DNA from: Phytophthora colocasiae
Taxonomy: Eukaryota; Oomycota; Peronosporomycetes; Peronosporales; Peronosporaceae
DNA: 64,000 bases
Direction of reading: 5' to 3'
NCBI GenBank assembly: GCA_018806915.1
Contig: JAGKQI010000094.1
Location: forward strand, 124,001-188,000
Below, one piece after another: positions 21,514 to 31,800 of the stretch; position 1 is the stretch's first letter, and every line of letters starts with the position of its first letter. The position numbers and the translations under genes are program-made. The notes under the pieces were generated by a model, which saw only the letters and a list, made by a program, of their open reading frames with translations, ran no database searches and had not been told where the DNA came from.

Positions 21514-23660
21514 ATGGCGACGTCTCCTTCCGAGCCGCCACCGAAGCATGTGAAGCTTCGGTACCGAGCTTTGGCCTACGTTCGTCGCATCGGAAGACAT
21601 CGACAACCTACACGACCCAGAGCTTCAAGTCGACGAAGCTTCGCTAACACAAGAGGTGCTCGCCCTCCCGTCGAAATCGACTATCAACGGAGGTTCTCGG
21701 ATTCGGACGGACCTCGTCCTGCAGTCGATGTTACACAGGATGGACCGCGTCCGGTAGTTCGTCTTGGCAGCCGTAGAAGCTTCATCGACTCTGGTGCACG
21801 TAACCGCAGGAGTTTTGTGGACTCGAAGGGGTCAAAACCATTTGAACAACCGGTCTACTTTGATTCAACTCAAGCGGAGGTAAAGATCAACACCCAAAGC
21901 CGGAGGACTCGTAGAGCTCGAAAGAAGCTTCGGAAGGCTCAAGGGAAGCGCCAACGATTCTTAGCGTCAATTCACGACCATGGCGGGCATCGTTTTCGAC
22001 TTTTCTGTGGCTGCTGTATCGAGCAGGAAGCGTTCGATCCTGGAGATTCGCCTTCCTTCCAATGGGGTGTGGGTTTTGACGATCACTCGCCGAATTACCA
22101 GAGACTCTCTAAAGGCACGAAGTTTCGCCTTGGACTATGTGGCTTACACGTCACCTCTCGCAGAGAAGCGGTGGATTTCGTGGATTTAAGTTCTGTTGGC
22201 GCAAAAGCTGCCAGTTTTGACAGTAGCTTCGGCTTCACGTGTGCTAGTCCAGTGTCTTGTCCGCCTCCTCTTGGCCTCGTTCCAGCTCGAGACCTTCCTA
22301 CGACACTCCAATTACTGTCTCGAAATGGGGCTGGCAGTGGAGATGTCACTCTGAACACTGGCAATGGTTTCTCGTCGACTGGTTTTAAGCGCAAGGTGTC
22401 ATCAAAGTCTTCGGGATATCCTTCCTACATCCCGAATACCCCGCCATCGCCGTTCATGAACGATTTGGCACCAACTGGTACTTTTAACACCACACGAACT
22501 CGATCAAGAGTGTCTGTGGGGTGTAACGGGTGGTTCATGAATGACAGTGACCCAGCTATCGCAGGCTGGTATCATCGTAGCAGTGGCGAAGTCAAATCAA
22601 CCGGCACGCAGCTGGAACAGGTAGCCGAAGCTTCTGACTCTGAGTTTGACCGGGAGTCTCCAAAGCGATACAAGAGAAGCCCTAGTTTTTTTGGTGCGAA
22701 CAGTGGCTTGTCGTCATCTTCAGCATCTTCTCCCAAACCTCTACTGCTACCAAGACCCAAGCCTTCGAGTTCTCGAGTGTCTATTGATCTTCTAAGTCAG
22801 GACGGATCCATATCGTCCTCTAACGGTAAGCGTGAATGGTTCGAGAATAGTGGCATTGCGTTGGTGCCATTGCCAGTGTCACCTATTGTGATTCGAAGTT
22901 CGTACAGTTCCGGTTTGCTTTCACAGACGTACGACTCGGGTCTGATGTGGCACGGAGAGAGCAGTAACACGGAACAGGACGATTCTGAACCTCCGACAAA
23001 GCGACAACGAAGCTCAAACAGCTCACCTAACAGCAGTGAGGGGTTTGGCATTTTGGCTGAAGAGGTGGAGAGCCCCCACATTGAAAAGAATCAATGTTCG
23101 AGGGAAAACTTGAGTCTAAGTGCTCGATTCAGCGCGAGTCTGCGTCTAACCAGATCTCATTCCCCTCGCACAATGAGAAGAACACTTCTTGCAACTCGTC
23201 GAAGTAGCAGTCACAGCACAAGTCAAAGCCGACAAGTATTTCATCTCGGCTCCAGATCCACGCCACCACCGTCAACTCCAGCGAGAATGGGGTCTAGACC
23301 GACTATGATCTTCATCGACTGTCCACCGTAAGTGTGGAGATCTCTTGCGTACATTACTTTGCATTTTGATATCTATTTGCCAGACAATCGACGCAAGATC
23401 CAGCCAAGAAGCTTCAACGGAAGAGCTTCAACGTAGCACACTTTACCATCGATCTCTGGGCCCCAAAAAGGATTTTGATAAACACTTTGAATTGCAACTA
23501 CATGTATTTCCCCCTCTTTTGTGCTGCATTTGACAGTGTCAACATGACACCGGGACTTCGTACTACAAACAAGGGCATCTTGATGAGCCCACCGGAAAAT
23601 ATTCAAAACTATAGAGCACTTGTCAATTGTCTGATACTGCACGCAACACAAAGAGAGTGA
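21514..23660 (+). CDS. Unknown protein, basic N-terminus with RRSF-type repeats, two exons
   Basis: I do not recognise this protein. The first exon (21514-23327, ATG start) and a second exon (23384-23660) join in phase across a 56-bp GT-AG intron, giving 696 residues; without splicing the frame ends just after the donor. Residues 40-110 repeat a motif of the form RRSF-[IVA]-[DN]-S (RRSFANT, RRFSDSD, RRSFIDS, RRSFVDS), basic sites of the R-R-x-S kinase type. Then come a very basic stretch (RRTRRARKKLRKAQGKRQR) and a small Cys cluster (FCGCCIEQE). Most of the rest is Ser/Pro-rich and probably disordered, with nuclear-signal-like TKRQR. A nuclear phosphoprotein is possible but unproven. Confidence 0.6.
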
Positions 23661-24352
23661 ACAACAACCAGCCGACGCAGTCATCTTGCTCAACGTAGAT
23701 GCTGAGGGGATGCCGTGAACCGTATACAGCGGAAATCAGACACATGCAACTCTGAGTCGGGTCGCGTACCCATGCACAGAGACCCAAGTCAACCACGAAC
23801 CGTACGTAGCAGGCATTTAACGTCGCTTTAGCTTCCTTGCAAAGGATTTCGATAGTAACTCTATCGCTCCTAGTGATCGCCATGTACGGTTCATTGACTT
23901 TGGATGCGTTCTTGCAGCTGCGGAAATCACTCGAGGCGTTTTCGACTGTAGATATTCGGAGCAAATGGCGATGCGCCATTGTAGACGGGAAACATGGCTG
24001 TGCGGATGAGCTGAGCACGGGCATCCCCCATACGTATGTGCCGCACAACTTAGATCTTGGCGGAAGCATACAGCGCAACACGTTGACACGCGCAGCTTTC
24101 GGCCACCTTTTTCAGCAGATCCAAGATGAAGTTGACTAAAAACAAGACTCTGCAACGATTTGCAAGTCGAAGTTGGTGTTCCCACCGTGGTAAGCTCGTT
24201 AATCGGACACGCAAGTGGCCCCACGTCGGGGTTGTCATTCTGCACGTAGCTCAACACTAGTACGATGAGCTATATCCCCCAGGAGTTCACTTTTCAATCG
24301 ACCAACTTCCACTCAAGTCTCCGCTTTCGCCTCGTTTCAAGAACCTTTCGCA
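23661..24352. other. Intergenic stretch with conflicting ORFs
   Basis: Open frames on both strands (plus 23837-24139, minus 23623-24257) overlap, and neither shows a known domain. The plus-strand one starts with a hydrophobic stretch that could mimic a signal peptide. I do not call a gene here. The right end is the transporter promoter. Confidence 0.4.
24285..24300 (+). promoter_or_regulatory. Candidate oomycete initiator (Inr) of the transporter gene
   Basis: GTTCACTTTTCAATCG resembles the 16-nt oomycete core promoter GCTCATTYYNCAWTTT, 53 bp before the ATG, a usual distance for these compact promoters. Confidence 0.45.
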
Positions 24353-25822
24353 ATGACCAAGAAGCCGATCTTCACGGTCGAAGACGCCAAGACGTCGTTC
24401 AATCTCTTCTGCTGCATCTACGGCATTGGAACGCTTGGTATGCCCGGCAACTTTGCTCGGGCCGGTCCCACCATCGCAGTGGTGGCCATGGCTTTCATGG
24501 CGTTTGCCAACATTTACTCGTCCGTGGCCATGTCCAAAGTGATGCTGCTGTCCCCCAACTCTGTTAAAACTTTCGGCGACCTCGGAGAATGGGCAATGGG
24601 GCAGTGGGGTCGTTGGCTCTGTGTCATCTCGCAAATGGGCTCGTGTCTCTTGATCCCGTGCGTCTTCCTCGTCCTCGGTGGGTCACTACTTGACGGGCTC
24701 TTCCCGAACGCGTTTGAACAGACGACGTGGTCTATCTTCATGGCACTCATGGTACTACCGGTGTGTCTCGTTCCGACGCTCAAGGAAGGCTCGGGTGCTG
24801 CTTTTGCCGGTTGCATGGGCACAATCATTGCCGATATCATCGGTGTCGCTGTCGTGATGCATGGAATGCGTGGCCACCCCAGTGTTCCATTCCCAGAACT
24901 GAAATTCTCGCAAGTGGCTGGCGTTTTTGGCAATTTGTCACTCGCTTACGGCGCTGGTATTGTCATTCCGGACCTGCAACGTCAACACAGTGATCCATCT
25001 CGTATGCCTCGTGTCGTGGGTGTCACAGTCGCTCTTATCTCGTGCCTGTTCCTGACGTTGGCAAGTACGGCATACTCTGCTGTGGGCTGCCAGATCTCCG
25101 GTAACTTGTTGTTCACAATCTACCCGGACTCGGAGACTGGACGCACCAACTTGGGCTTCTCCCCTCGATGGGGAGTCGTGGTGATGGCCTACATCTTCAT
25201 GCAACTTCACATTACCATCGCCTTCTCGGTCATCTTGAACCCGGCCTTCTACATCGCCGAACGTCTTCTCCTCGGCATGCACAAGAAGAAGCAGCATGAT
25301 CTCGAGAACCCCGCGAGCTACATTGAAGCTGCTACACCTAACGTGACCCAAGAAGAACCTCGACGCAGTTCCAAGATGTCGTATGTGTCGGTTGCAGACG
25401 CTGAAAACGAACACAAGGGTGACGTTGAGGACGAGATTGCTGAATACCACGGCGGCCTCAACACGATCAAGTACGTCGTGCTACGCGTTGTCATCATCAT
25501 TATCCTTGTGGTTCTGGCCATCATCTTCAAGGACCATTTCTCCGACTTTGCCGACTTTGTAGGCGCGTCCTGCATCACGGTGAATTGCATCCTACTGCCG
25601 ATTATCTTTTACCTTATTAAGGCCTGGAACCGTGTGCCGTTGTACGAGAAGATCCCAGCGATTGTCGTGGTCATTGTGTGTTTTGTGCTCGGCTGCTACG
25701 TGACGTACACAACCGGCAAGAGCTTGTTCGCTCCCACGGAAAACGACGCCGAGTTCCCATTCTGCTCGTCCAAGTTCGAGAACACCATCTTTTACAACTA
25801 CACTGCAGAACACGAGCTCTAA
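24353..25822 (+). CDS. Amino-acid transporter, AAAP (amino acid/auxin permease) family
   Basis: 489 residues, single exon, with about eleven hydrophobic segments. The N-terminus begins EDAKTSFNLFCCIYGIGTLG then MPGNFARAGP, the first-helix glycine-rich motif typical of AAAP secondary transporters. Further transmembrane stretches include LIPCVFLVLGGSLLDGLF, AGCMGTIIADIIGVAVVMHG and LISCLFLTLASTAYSAVG; a central cytosolic or extracellular loop (about residues 305-365) is hydrophilic and acidic. The last helices are followed by a C-terminal tail with a possible N-glycosylation site (FYNYTA). Expected to move neutral amino acids with protons across the plasma or vacuolar membrane. Substrate and direction cannot be read from sequence. 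Codon use is GC-ending, as in other housekeeping genes here. Confidence 0.85.
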   Translation: MTKKPIFTVEDAKTSFNLFCCIYGIGTLGMPGNFARAGPTIAVVAMAFMAFANIYSSVAMSKVMLLSPNSVKTFGDLGEWAMGQWGRWLCVISQMGSCLLIPCVFLVLGGSLLDGLFPNAFEQTTWSIFMALMVLPVCLVPTLKEGSGAAFAGCMGTIIADIIGVAVVMHGMRGHPSVPFPELKFSQVAGVFGNLSLAYGAGIVIPDLQRQHSDPSRMPRVVGVTVALISCLFLTLASTAYSAVGCQISGNLLFTIYPDSETGRTNLGFSPRWGVVVMAYIFMQLHITIAFSVILNPAFYIAERLLLGMHKKKQHDLENPASYIEAATPNVTQEEPRRSSKMSYVSVADAENEHKGDVEDEIAEYHGGLNTIKYVVLRVVIIIILVVLAIIFKDHFSDFADFVGASCITVNCILLPIIFYLIKAWNRVPLYEKIPAIVVVIVCFVLGCYVTYTTGKSLFAPTENDAEFPFCSSKFENTIFYNYTAEHEL

Positions 25823-26100
25823 GGCATGTGCTACATATTCAGACAAAAACTAATACATGCACACGTTTGAATGTATCATACTATCCACGGATACAGTAGT
25901 ATACTACTGTATTTTGGATTGCATTTTTTAAAAATACCTCCATAACTACATACCTAGCCATCATCCATTTTTGCAAATTTATGTGGTCCACACTGCTTCA
26001 AAACGACTGGCGTTGGGCCTTGCTTGGCCGTCCGCCACCACCGCCTGTGCCTTCATTCCATCAGAACGGGAGATAGGAACCAGAGCGAAAGGCATTTACG

Positions 26101-26570
26101 ATGGTCAAGAACGTGCGCATCACCTACCGCCGCCGGCACTCGTACGCCACCCAGTCCAATGCAATCAAGGCCGTCAAGACCCCTGGTACGTCATCAGCTA
26201 CCAGCAATTACAGGCACACAGGGACCCCACCAAAAGGGGACAAATGCGCAGCACAAAACAGGAATATGTATTGATTTGTTTTTGAATTGCAACGTCAATA
26301 GGTGGCAAGCTGGTCGCCCAGTACCGCAAGAAGCGTGCTGCCGGCCCCAAGTGCGGTGACTGCAAGCAGTCGCTCAAGGGCATCAAGCACCTGCAGTCGA
26401 AGGAGTACAAGAACGTGAGCAAGACGCACCGCACTGTGTCCCGCGCCTACGGCGGCTCCCGTTGCGCCACGTGCGTGCGTCAGCGCATCGTGCGTGCCTT
26501 CCTGATTGAGGAGCAGAAGATCGTCAAGAAGGTGCTGATGGAGAAGCTCAAGAAGAGCAAGTCGGCGTAA
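26101..26570 (+). CDS. RPL34: 60S ribosomal protein L34 (eL34)
   Basis: Two exons, 26101-26185 and 26302-26570, joined across a 116-bp GT-AG intron within a glycine codon, give 117 residues. The N-terminus MVKNVRITYRRRHSYATQSN and the zinc-ribbon-like CGDC and CATC pairs (in GPKCGDCKQSLKGI and GGSRCATCVRQRIV) are diagnostic of eL34, a component of the large ribosomal subunit. Length and the basic C-terminus (KLKKSKSA) fit the family. An intron early in a ribosomal-protein gene is common in eukaryotes. Codon use is strongly biased to C/G-ending codons, as expected for high expression. Confidence 0.97.
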
Positions 26571-26939
26571 GTTTGCAGGTTCTCGAGGGACGTTTTAAGG
26601 TCCCCTTCTTCCCGTGTGGCTCGGTTCTAGCTTAAATGCAAGTTTCATCGCCGCGTTCTGCTACGGCCCGTGTCAGCTTCCGTCGTTCAGCTTCCCTCCC
26701 GTCTTGTTCTGTCAGGATTCAATAGCTTCAGGTCCTTGGATGAAAACGTGATGGTTTTGCAGTGGTGCAACAGGTTTTGCAATGGCATTTTTCAGGATTC
26801 AAACGAGGAATGGAAGCATACGACGTTCGTAGAACAAGTTGTGGCAAACCTACTGCATTAGCATCACTATTACTACTGCGTAGTACTTCAAAGGATTCGA
26901 CTGCATTCACTGAAGTAGGATCCTATCGTGGAGGTACTA
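26571..26939. other. 3' flank of RPL34
   Basis: Non-coding; contains the presumed 3' UTR and, at its right end, the TA target (26938-26939) of the Tc1/mariner element. No other feature seen. Confidence 0.55.
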
Positions 26940-27140
26940 CAGTGCACGCCGGAATTATAAACGCACCAGAAAATTGACTTTCCTGAAAACCATCTTCAGT
27001 GTTTCCAGCCGAACCAACCCTTACAGACTACTGGACGACAATAGAAAACGTATGCAAAACGGAGAAATGGAAAAGCTGGTGTCGTTCAAGAGCAATCGGC
27101 AAAAATCATGTTTTGGCTCGGGTCAAAAGTATAAACGCAC
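26940..27140 (+). repeat. Left long terminal inverted repeat of the Tc1/mariner element
   Basis: 201 bp, inverted copy at 28306-28506, two differences noted. Much longer than the roughly 30-bp ends of classical Tc1, so transposase sites may be doubled within it. Confidence 0.9.
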
Positions 27141-27272
27141 TGGTCAGTTTTTTATTACGGGCGGTAATAAACGAAATATAAGCGGTCTTATTGGTAATAA
27201 ATGAAACAGATAAATAGCGGTTTGAAAAACGTTTCAGATACCACCACTTGTTTTTTTGGGGAGGTGACAACT

Positions 27273-28280
27273 ATGCCTCGCGGCAAGCAGTTAAGCCAGG
27301 AAGAATGCATGAAGATAAACAAGCTGCTAAGAGAGGGAAAAAGCAACAGAGCAGTGGCAAATGAGATTGGACGCAGTGAGACGGCTATAAGGAACTACTT
27401 AAAGCGCGGCAATGCTTCATTAGTGACCAAGAGAACCAGGAGAAGGCCAAAATTGAATGACCGAGAGTCGAGGCGTGTTGTTTGGCTGGCTGTAGCGCGA
27501 AATCTATCAGCTTCCCACATATCTAGTCATTTGCCATGCCGTCCTAGTAAGTCTACCGTGCTACGTGTGCTGCGTAAACACCGCTACATCACATTTGCTA
27601 AACGCAAACTCACTCCAACCATCAAGCCTCACCACAAGAAGGCTCGAGTGGCTTTTGCGGAACGTTACCGTGGCAAACGCGTATTCTGGCGGCGCGTGGT
27701 GTTCACAGACGAAAAGAAGTTCAATTTGGATGGCCCTGATGGGTTCCGTTACTACTGGCATGACATGCGAGCCGAGCCGAAATACATGTCGAAGCGGGTG
27801 AACGGTGGGGGAAGCGTCATGATTTGGGCAGGGGTGAACTGGTACGGCAACACCGAGATCGTCTTTTTAAAGGGCAAGCAAGGTGCTAGCAACTACACTG
27901 AAACTCTTCGCAGCAGCTTGCTACCTTACATGAGAGAACTTAAGTCGAATATTGGCGATTTGGACCCAATATTTCAGCACGATAACGCGTCCATTCACTC
28001 GGCAAGACTCACGAAGGACTTCCTCGCGGTAAATAACATTACTACGCTACCATGGCCGGCGAAGAGCCCCGATCTCAACATCATAGAGAACGTTTGGGGA
28101 CTTCTGGCTCGCAAAGTATATGCAAACGGTCGCCAATTTGAGAGGGCCGCCGATTTGATCAAACAGATCAAGTTAGAGTGGTCTCGAATTGATCCAACGT
28201 ACATTAAAAAGTTAGTTAGGAGTGTTCCTAAGCGACTGGAAGCGACACGGTTGCTGAAAGGCTCGAAGACTCCCTACTAG
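27273..28280 (+). CDS. Tc1/mariner DD34E transposase
   Basis: 335 residues from the ATG at 27273 (MPRGKQLSQEE); the frame stays open upstream to 27201, but that part precedes the usual start. The N-terminal paired-like helix-turn-helix region is ANEIGRSETAIRNYLKRG, followed by a second DNA-binding part with GRPR-like basic residues (RTRRRPKLND). The catalytic triad is VFTDEKKFNLDG (first Asp), FQHDNASIHSA (second Asp) and SPDLNIIENVWG (Glu), with exactly 34 residues between the second Asp and the Glu, the DD34E signature of the Tc1 branch. No stops or frameshifts. Cut-and-paste into TA is expected. Confidence 0.94.
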   Translation: MPRGKQLSQEECMKINKLLREGKSNRAVANEIGRSETAIRNYLKRGNASLVTKRTRRRPKLNDRESRRVVWLAVARNLSASHISSHLPCRPSKSTVLRVLRKHRYITFAKRKLTPTIKPHHKKARVAFAERYRGKRVFWRRVVFTDEKKFNLDGPDGFRYYWHDMRAEPKYMSKRVNGGGSVMIWAGVNWYGNTEIVFLKGKQGASNYTETLRSSLLPYMRELKSNIGDLDPIFQHDNASIHSARLTKDFLAVNNITTLPWPAKSPDLNIIENVWGLLARKVYANGRQFERAADLIKQIKLEWSRIDPTYIKKLVRSVPKRLEATRLLKGSKTPY

Positions 28281-28305
28281 AGCCCAACCAATTTTGGCAA
28301 GTAGA

Positions 28306-28506
28306 GTGCGTTTATACTTTTGACCCGAGCCAAAACATGTTTTTTGCCGATTGCTCTTGAACGACACCAGCTTTTCCATTTCTCCGTTTTGCATACGTTT
28401 TCTATTGTCGTCCAGTAGTCTGTAAGGGTTGGTTTGGCTGGAAACACTGAAGATGGTTTTCAGGAAAGTCAATTTTCTGGTGCGTTTATAATTCCGGCGT
28501 GCACTG
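28306..28506 (-). repeat. Right long terminal inverted repeat of the Tc1/mariner element
   Basis: Inverted partner of 26940-27140. It begins 25 bp after the transposase stop codon. Confidence 0.9.
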
Positions 28507-28508
28507 TA

Positions 28509-28867
28509 CGTATGTAGTAGGGAAGTATGCTCCTTCCTAGACCTAGGTACAGACGTAGTGCCGTATCTTCATGGCCTTGGTCTTTATCCTTTCGCTACTG
28601 TATGTCTTATACACATCGTTCTCTCATTCGTCTAAAAGCTATTTGTAAATTATATCTCCACTTTTACAGTACTTTCTTCGTCCTCAGTGCGCGCCTCAAA
28701 AATCGCCTATCGGTAGTTCGCTTCCTCCACAGGAGGCGGGGTCGTCTTCAACGTGCTGTATCTCCACGACGAGACCTCCATTTCCGCCACCAAGTACTGT
28801 ATCTGGAAGCTGACGTCTTCCGCTGCACGCTGACACCTCTTACAGGTTCTAGATCCGTCTACAAGCC
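28509..28867. other. Upstream region of the TOR gene
   Basis: 359 bp between the transposon end and the TOR ATG. A CTTACAG at about 28843-28849 could be a 3' splice site for a 5' UTR intron, but no matching donor is clear. The insertion lies close enough to have displaced native upstream regulatory DNA. Confidence 0.4.
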
Positions 28868-31800
28868 ATGCAATTCCAGTCCAACCAAGACCGAGAACAT
28901 GTCGAAGCTCTTCTGACGTCCCTGGTGCAGCGCTTGGACGTACAGGACTCCAGTACTCGTAAGACTCGTGTCTCGGAGCTCTACGCTGCTGTAACGTCTC
29001 TCAGTCGCCAGCTCTCGGCCGAACGCTTCGCCAAAGCGCTGGGTCAATTGACCCCCCAGCTCTACAATTTACTACAAAAGGGGTCTTCCGAAGGTGCTCA
29101 GTTGGGCGCTTTGCTGGCCATTGAGCGCCTCATTGACGTGTCCAATGAGGACCAATTCATCCGCTTCGTGAACTATCTGAGGTACTTTTTACAGCAGCCT
29201 CAAACAAGCACCAGAGCTCTTCTTGCTGCCTCCTCCGCTATGGGGAAGCTGGCTGCTTCCAGTGTCAGTGGCACTTTAGTAGCAAGTTTCGTGGACTTTG
29301 AGGCGAAACGAGCCTTCGAGTGGCTCCAAGAGGGGCAGCCAGGTACTCACGCAGCCAGAAATGAGGCTTTAGTGAGCCAAAGGAGACTTGCAGCTTGCTT
29401 TGTACTCAGAGAACTGGCTCAAGCTGCTCCGACATTGTTTCACGTGAATTTAACCACTTTCTTTCAGAGTATTTGGGGAGCTGTGAGAGATCAAAGAGTG
29501 GAGATCAGAGAAGCAGCTACTAGTGCTCTTGCAGCCTGCTTACAGCTCATTACCAGGAGACAGACGCGACACAGAGTGCAGTGGTACTGTAAAGTCTATG
29601 ATCAAGTGTTTGAAGGCTTAAAACTTCGGTCTAGTGCCAGTTCCAGTTCTTCGACTACCAATGGGCAGACTTTGGCGTCATGGGAATGTGCTCATGGCTC
29701 GTTGCTAGTGATCGGAGAACTGATCGCCAATACTGGACGATTCATGGTGCCAAGATTCCGAGAAGTGTGTGATACAGTTCTGCGGTACAAGGATGCCAAG
29801 GAGAGACTGGTGAGTCGTGCTGTCTCGAGACTTTTGCCGCAATTAGCCGAGTTCTGCCCGGGAGCCTTCGTCCAGTATTATCTGGATGTGTGTGTGGCGC
29901 ATTTGACCAAGCGGATTCTTGAGTATTCAGCGCCAGCTCCTGAACGTGGCGTCGCTTTCTTAGCAATGGGGAGGCTTTCGTTGGCTGTGGGTGATTCGTT
30001 GCTACCTCATGTCCCTCCTATTCTGAAGTTGGTTAAAGAATCGCTGGCACCACATACAGGGTCGAAACGCAAACGGACACGGAACAAATTGTTTTGTGTG
30101 CAGACGTTAACATGTGTGGCCAACATGTCGCGAGCTTTGGGGCCAAAATTTGAGCCCTTCTTGTTCCAGGATGGAGTGCTCGAGACGATGATGATTGGTG
30201 GTCTGAGTGACGAGCTGATTGATTCCCTAGCGGAGGTTGTTGCCAGTGTTCCAAGCGCGCTTCCATACGTACAAGAGCGACTACTGAACGAAATATCTGG
30301 AATCCTACGTGGAACTCCATTCTCGGGTGGAAGCGGTGCGGCTTTCCCCCCTGAAAGTAGTGGACCTGCAAGCTCTAGTGGAGACAGTGAATTGGTAGAT
30401 GCGTCCTATTACGACGCTGCGGCTGAAGCTCCAACCTCTAAGCAGACAGCTGTCCAAGCTTTGTTTTCGTCGATGAAGCGGGGATTTTCAAGCGCTGAAG
30501 ATGATCCAGCGAGCGGAAGTGGCTCACTGATGATCAAGGGCGAGACAGGAGATGAGATCGACACGATTCTGTTGTCCTTGCGTACCTTGAGTTGCTTCGA
30601 CTTCAGTGGCAGCTTCTGCCTACTCCCATTTGTACGTGATTGCGTTGCACTGTATCTGAAGAACCCAGACGCTCGCATTCGAAAGCAATCGGTGATTACC
30701 TGCAGTAAACTGCTTCTTCCATCTCCTGAATCTTCTGACACCGCGCTGATGTCTTCATGGAGACACGTGAAGAAACGGGGACCAAGTGGCCGAGTCATTG
30801 ACTTAGTCCTTACTCAATTACTTCAGGTTGGGATCTCAGATATGGATGTGGCTGTACGGACAAGCGTCGTGGAGTCGCTGGATGCACGTTTCGATGAACT
30901 GTTGAGTCAGGAAGCGCACTTGAAGTTGGTGTTCCTGTTTCTCAACGATGAGAACGCTTACATTCGCGAACGTGCGATGCAGTTATTGGAACGGCTAGCT
31001 CCCCGCAACCCAGCGTTCGTCATGCCTTCGTTACGCCGCGTAATTATACAATTGGTCACGGAGCTGCAGCATACTTCAGATTTACGGATGAGAGAGGATA
31101 GTACTCGCCTTCTGGGCCATTTGATTCGTGGGGCCCAGCACTTAGTCGATCCCTACGTTGTGCGTATTCTGGAAGTGCTTCTGCCAATTCTCGTGCGTGG
31201 GAATGCTACATTGACTATGGCAGTTCTAGTGACGCTGGGGGAGCTGGCGTTGGTGTCGCGGACTCAGATTGCGGCGTACGAGCGCTATCTGTTCCCATTA
31301 ATCATTCACACTCTTCAGGATCATTCGTCTATTGAGAAACGACAAGTAGCACTGCAGACGTTAGGTCAACTTGCAGGCAGCACAGGGTGTGTAGTGCGTC
31401 CATATCTAGCGTCTCCTAAGCTTCTGGAGATCTTCTTGAACCTTCTGCATCATAATGTGGGCAGCCCATGGTCTCTACGGCGTGAAGCGATGCGAACGAT
31501 TGGTATTCTCGGTGCTTTGGACCCGTACAAGTACAAGTTGTGCATCTCTCGGGCTTCATTGCGTCAAGCCAACGAAGTTGCATCCACGGCGGATACATCT
31601 AGTGCCAAAGAGGAAGAGGAGAAAAATGTTGACAGTGCCAAGCTCGGAGTGTCCAAGTCGATGGCTGGAACGTTGATCTCGCAGTATCCGACACTAGATA
31701 TTGATTTGAAGGCATTAGGAGTGACGATCAATCTCGCAAGCTTTGATCGCAAGGCAACTAGTGACGCTTTGGATGAAAAGCAGCAAATTGAGCTGCAGTT

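Larger units (their letters stand above)
26940..28506 (+). mobile_element. Tc1/mariner element with 200-bp terminal inverted repeats, apparently intact
   Basis: Starts CAGTGCACGCC and ends with the complement, flanked by TA (26938-26939, 28507-28508). Each end is an inverted repeat of about 201 bp (26940-27140 and 28306-28506); comparing them by eye I count only two mismatches. The single ORF between them is an uninterrupted DD34E transposase. These features indicate a recent insertion of a potentially autonomous element between RPL34 and the TOR gene. Confidence 0.93.

Noticed and set aside
23623..24257. Overlapping ORFs of 100-152 codons on both strands
   Set aside because: No domain, mutually exclusive frames, no splice support; the plus-strand hydrophobic start is not enough for a secreted protein call.
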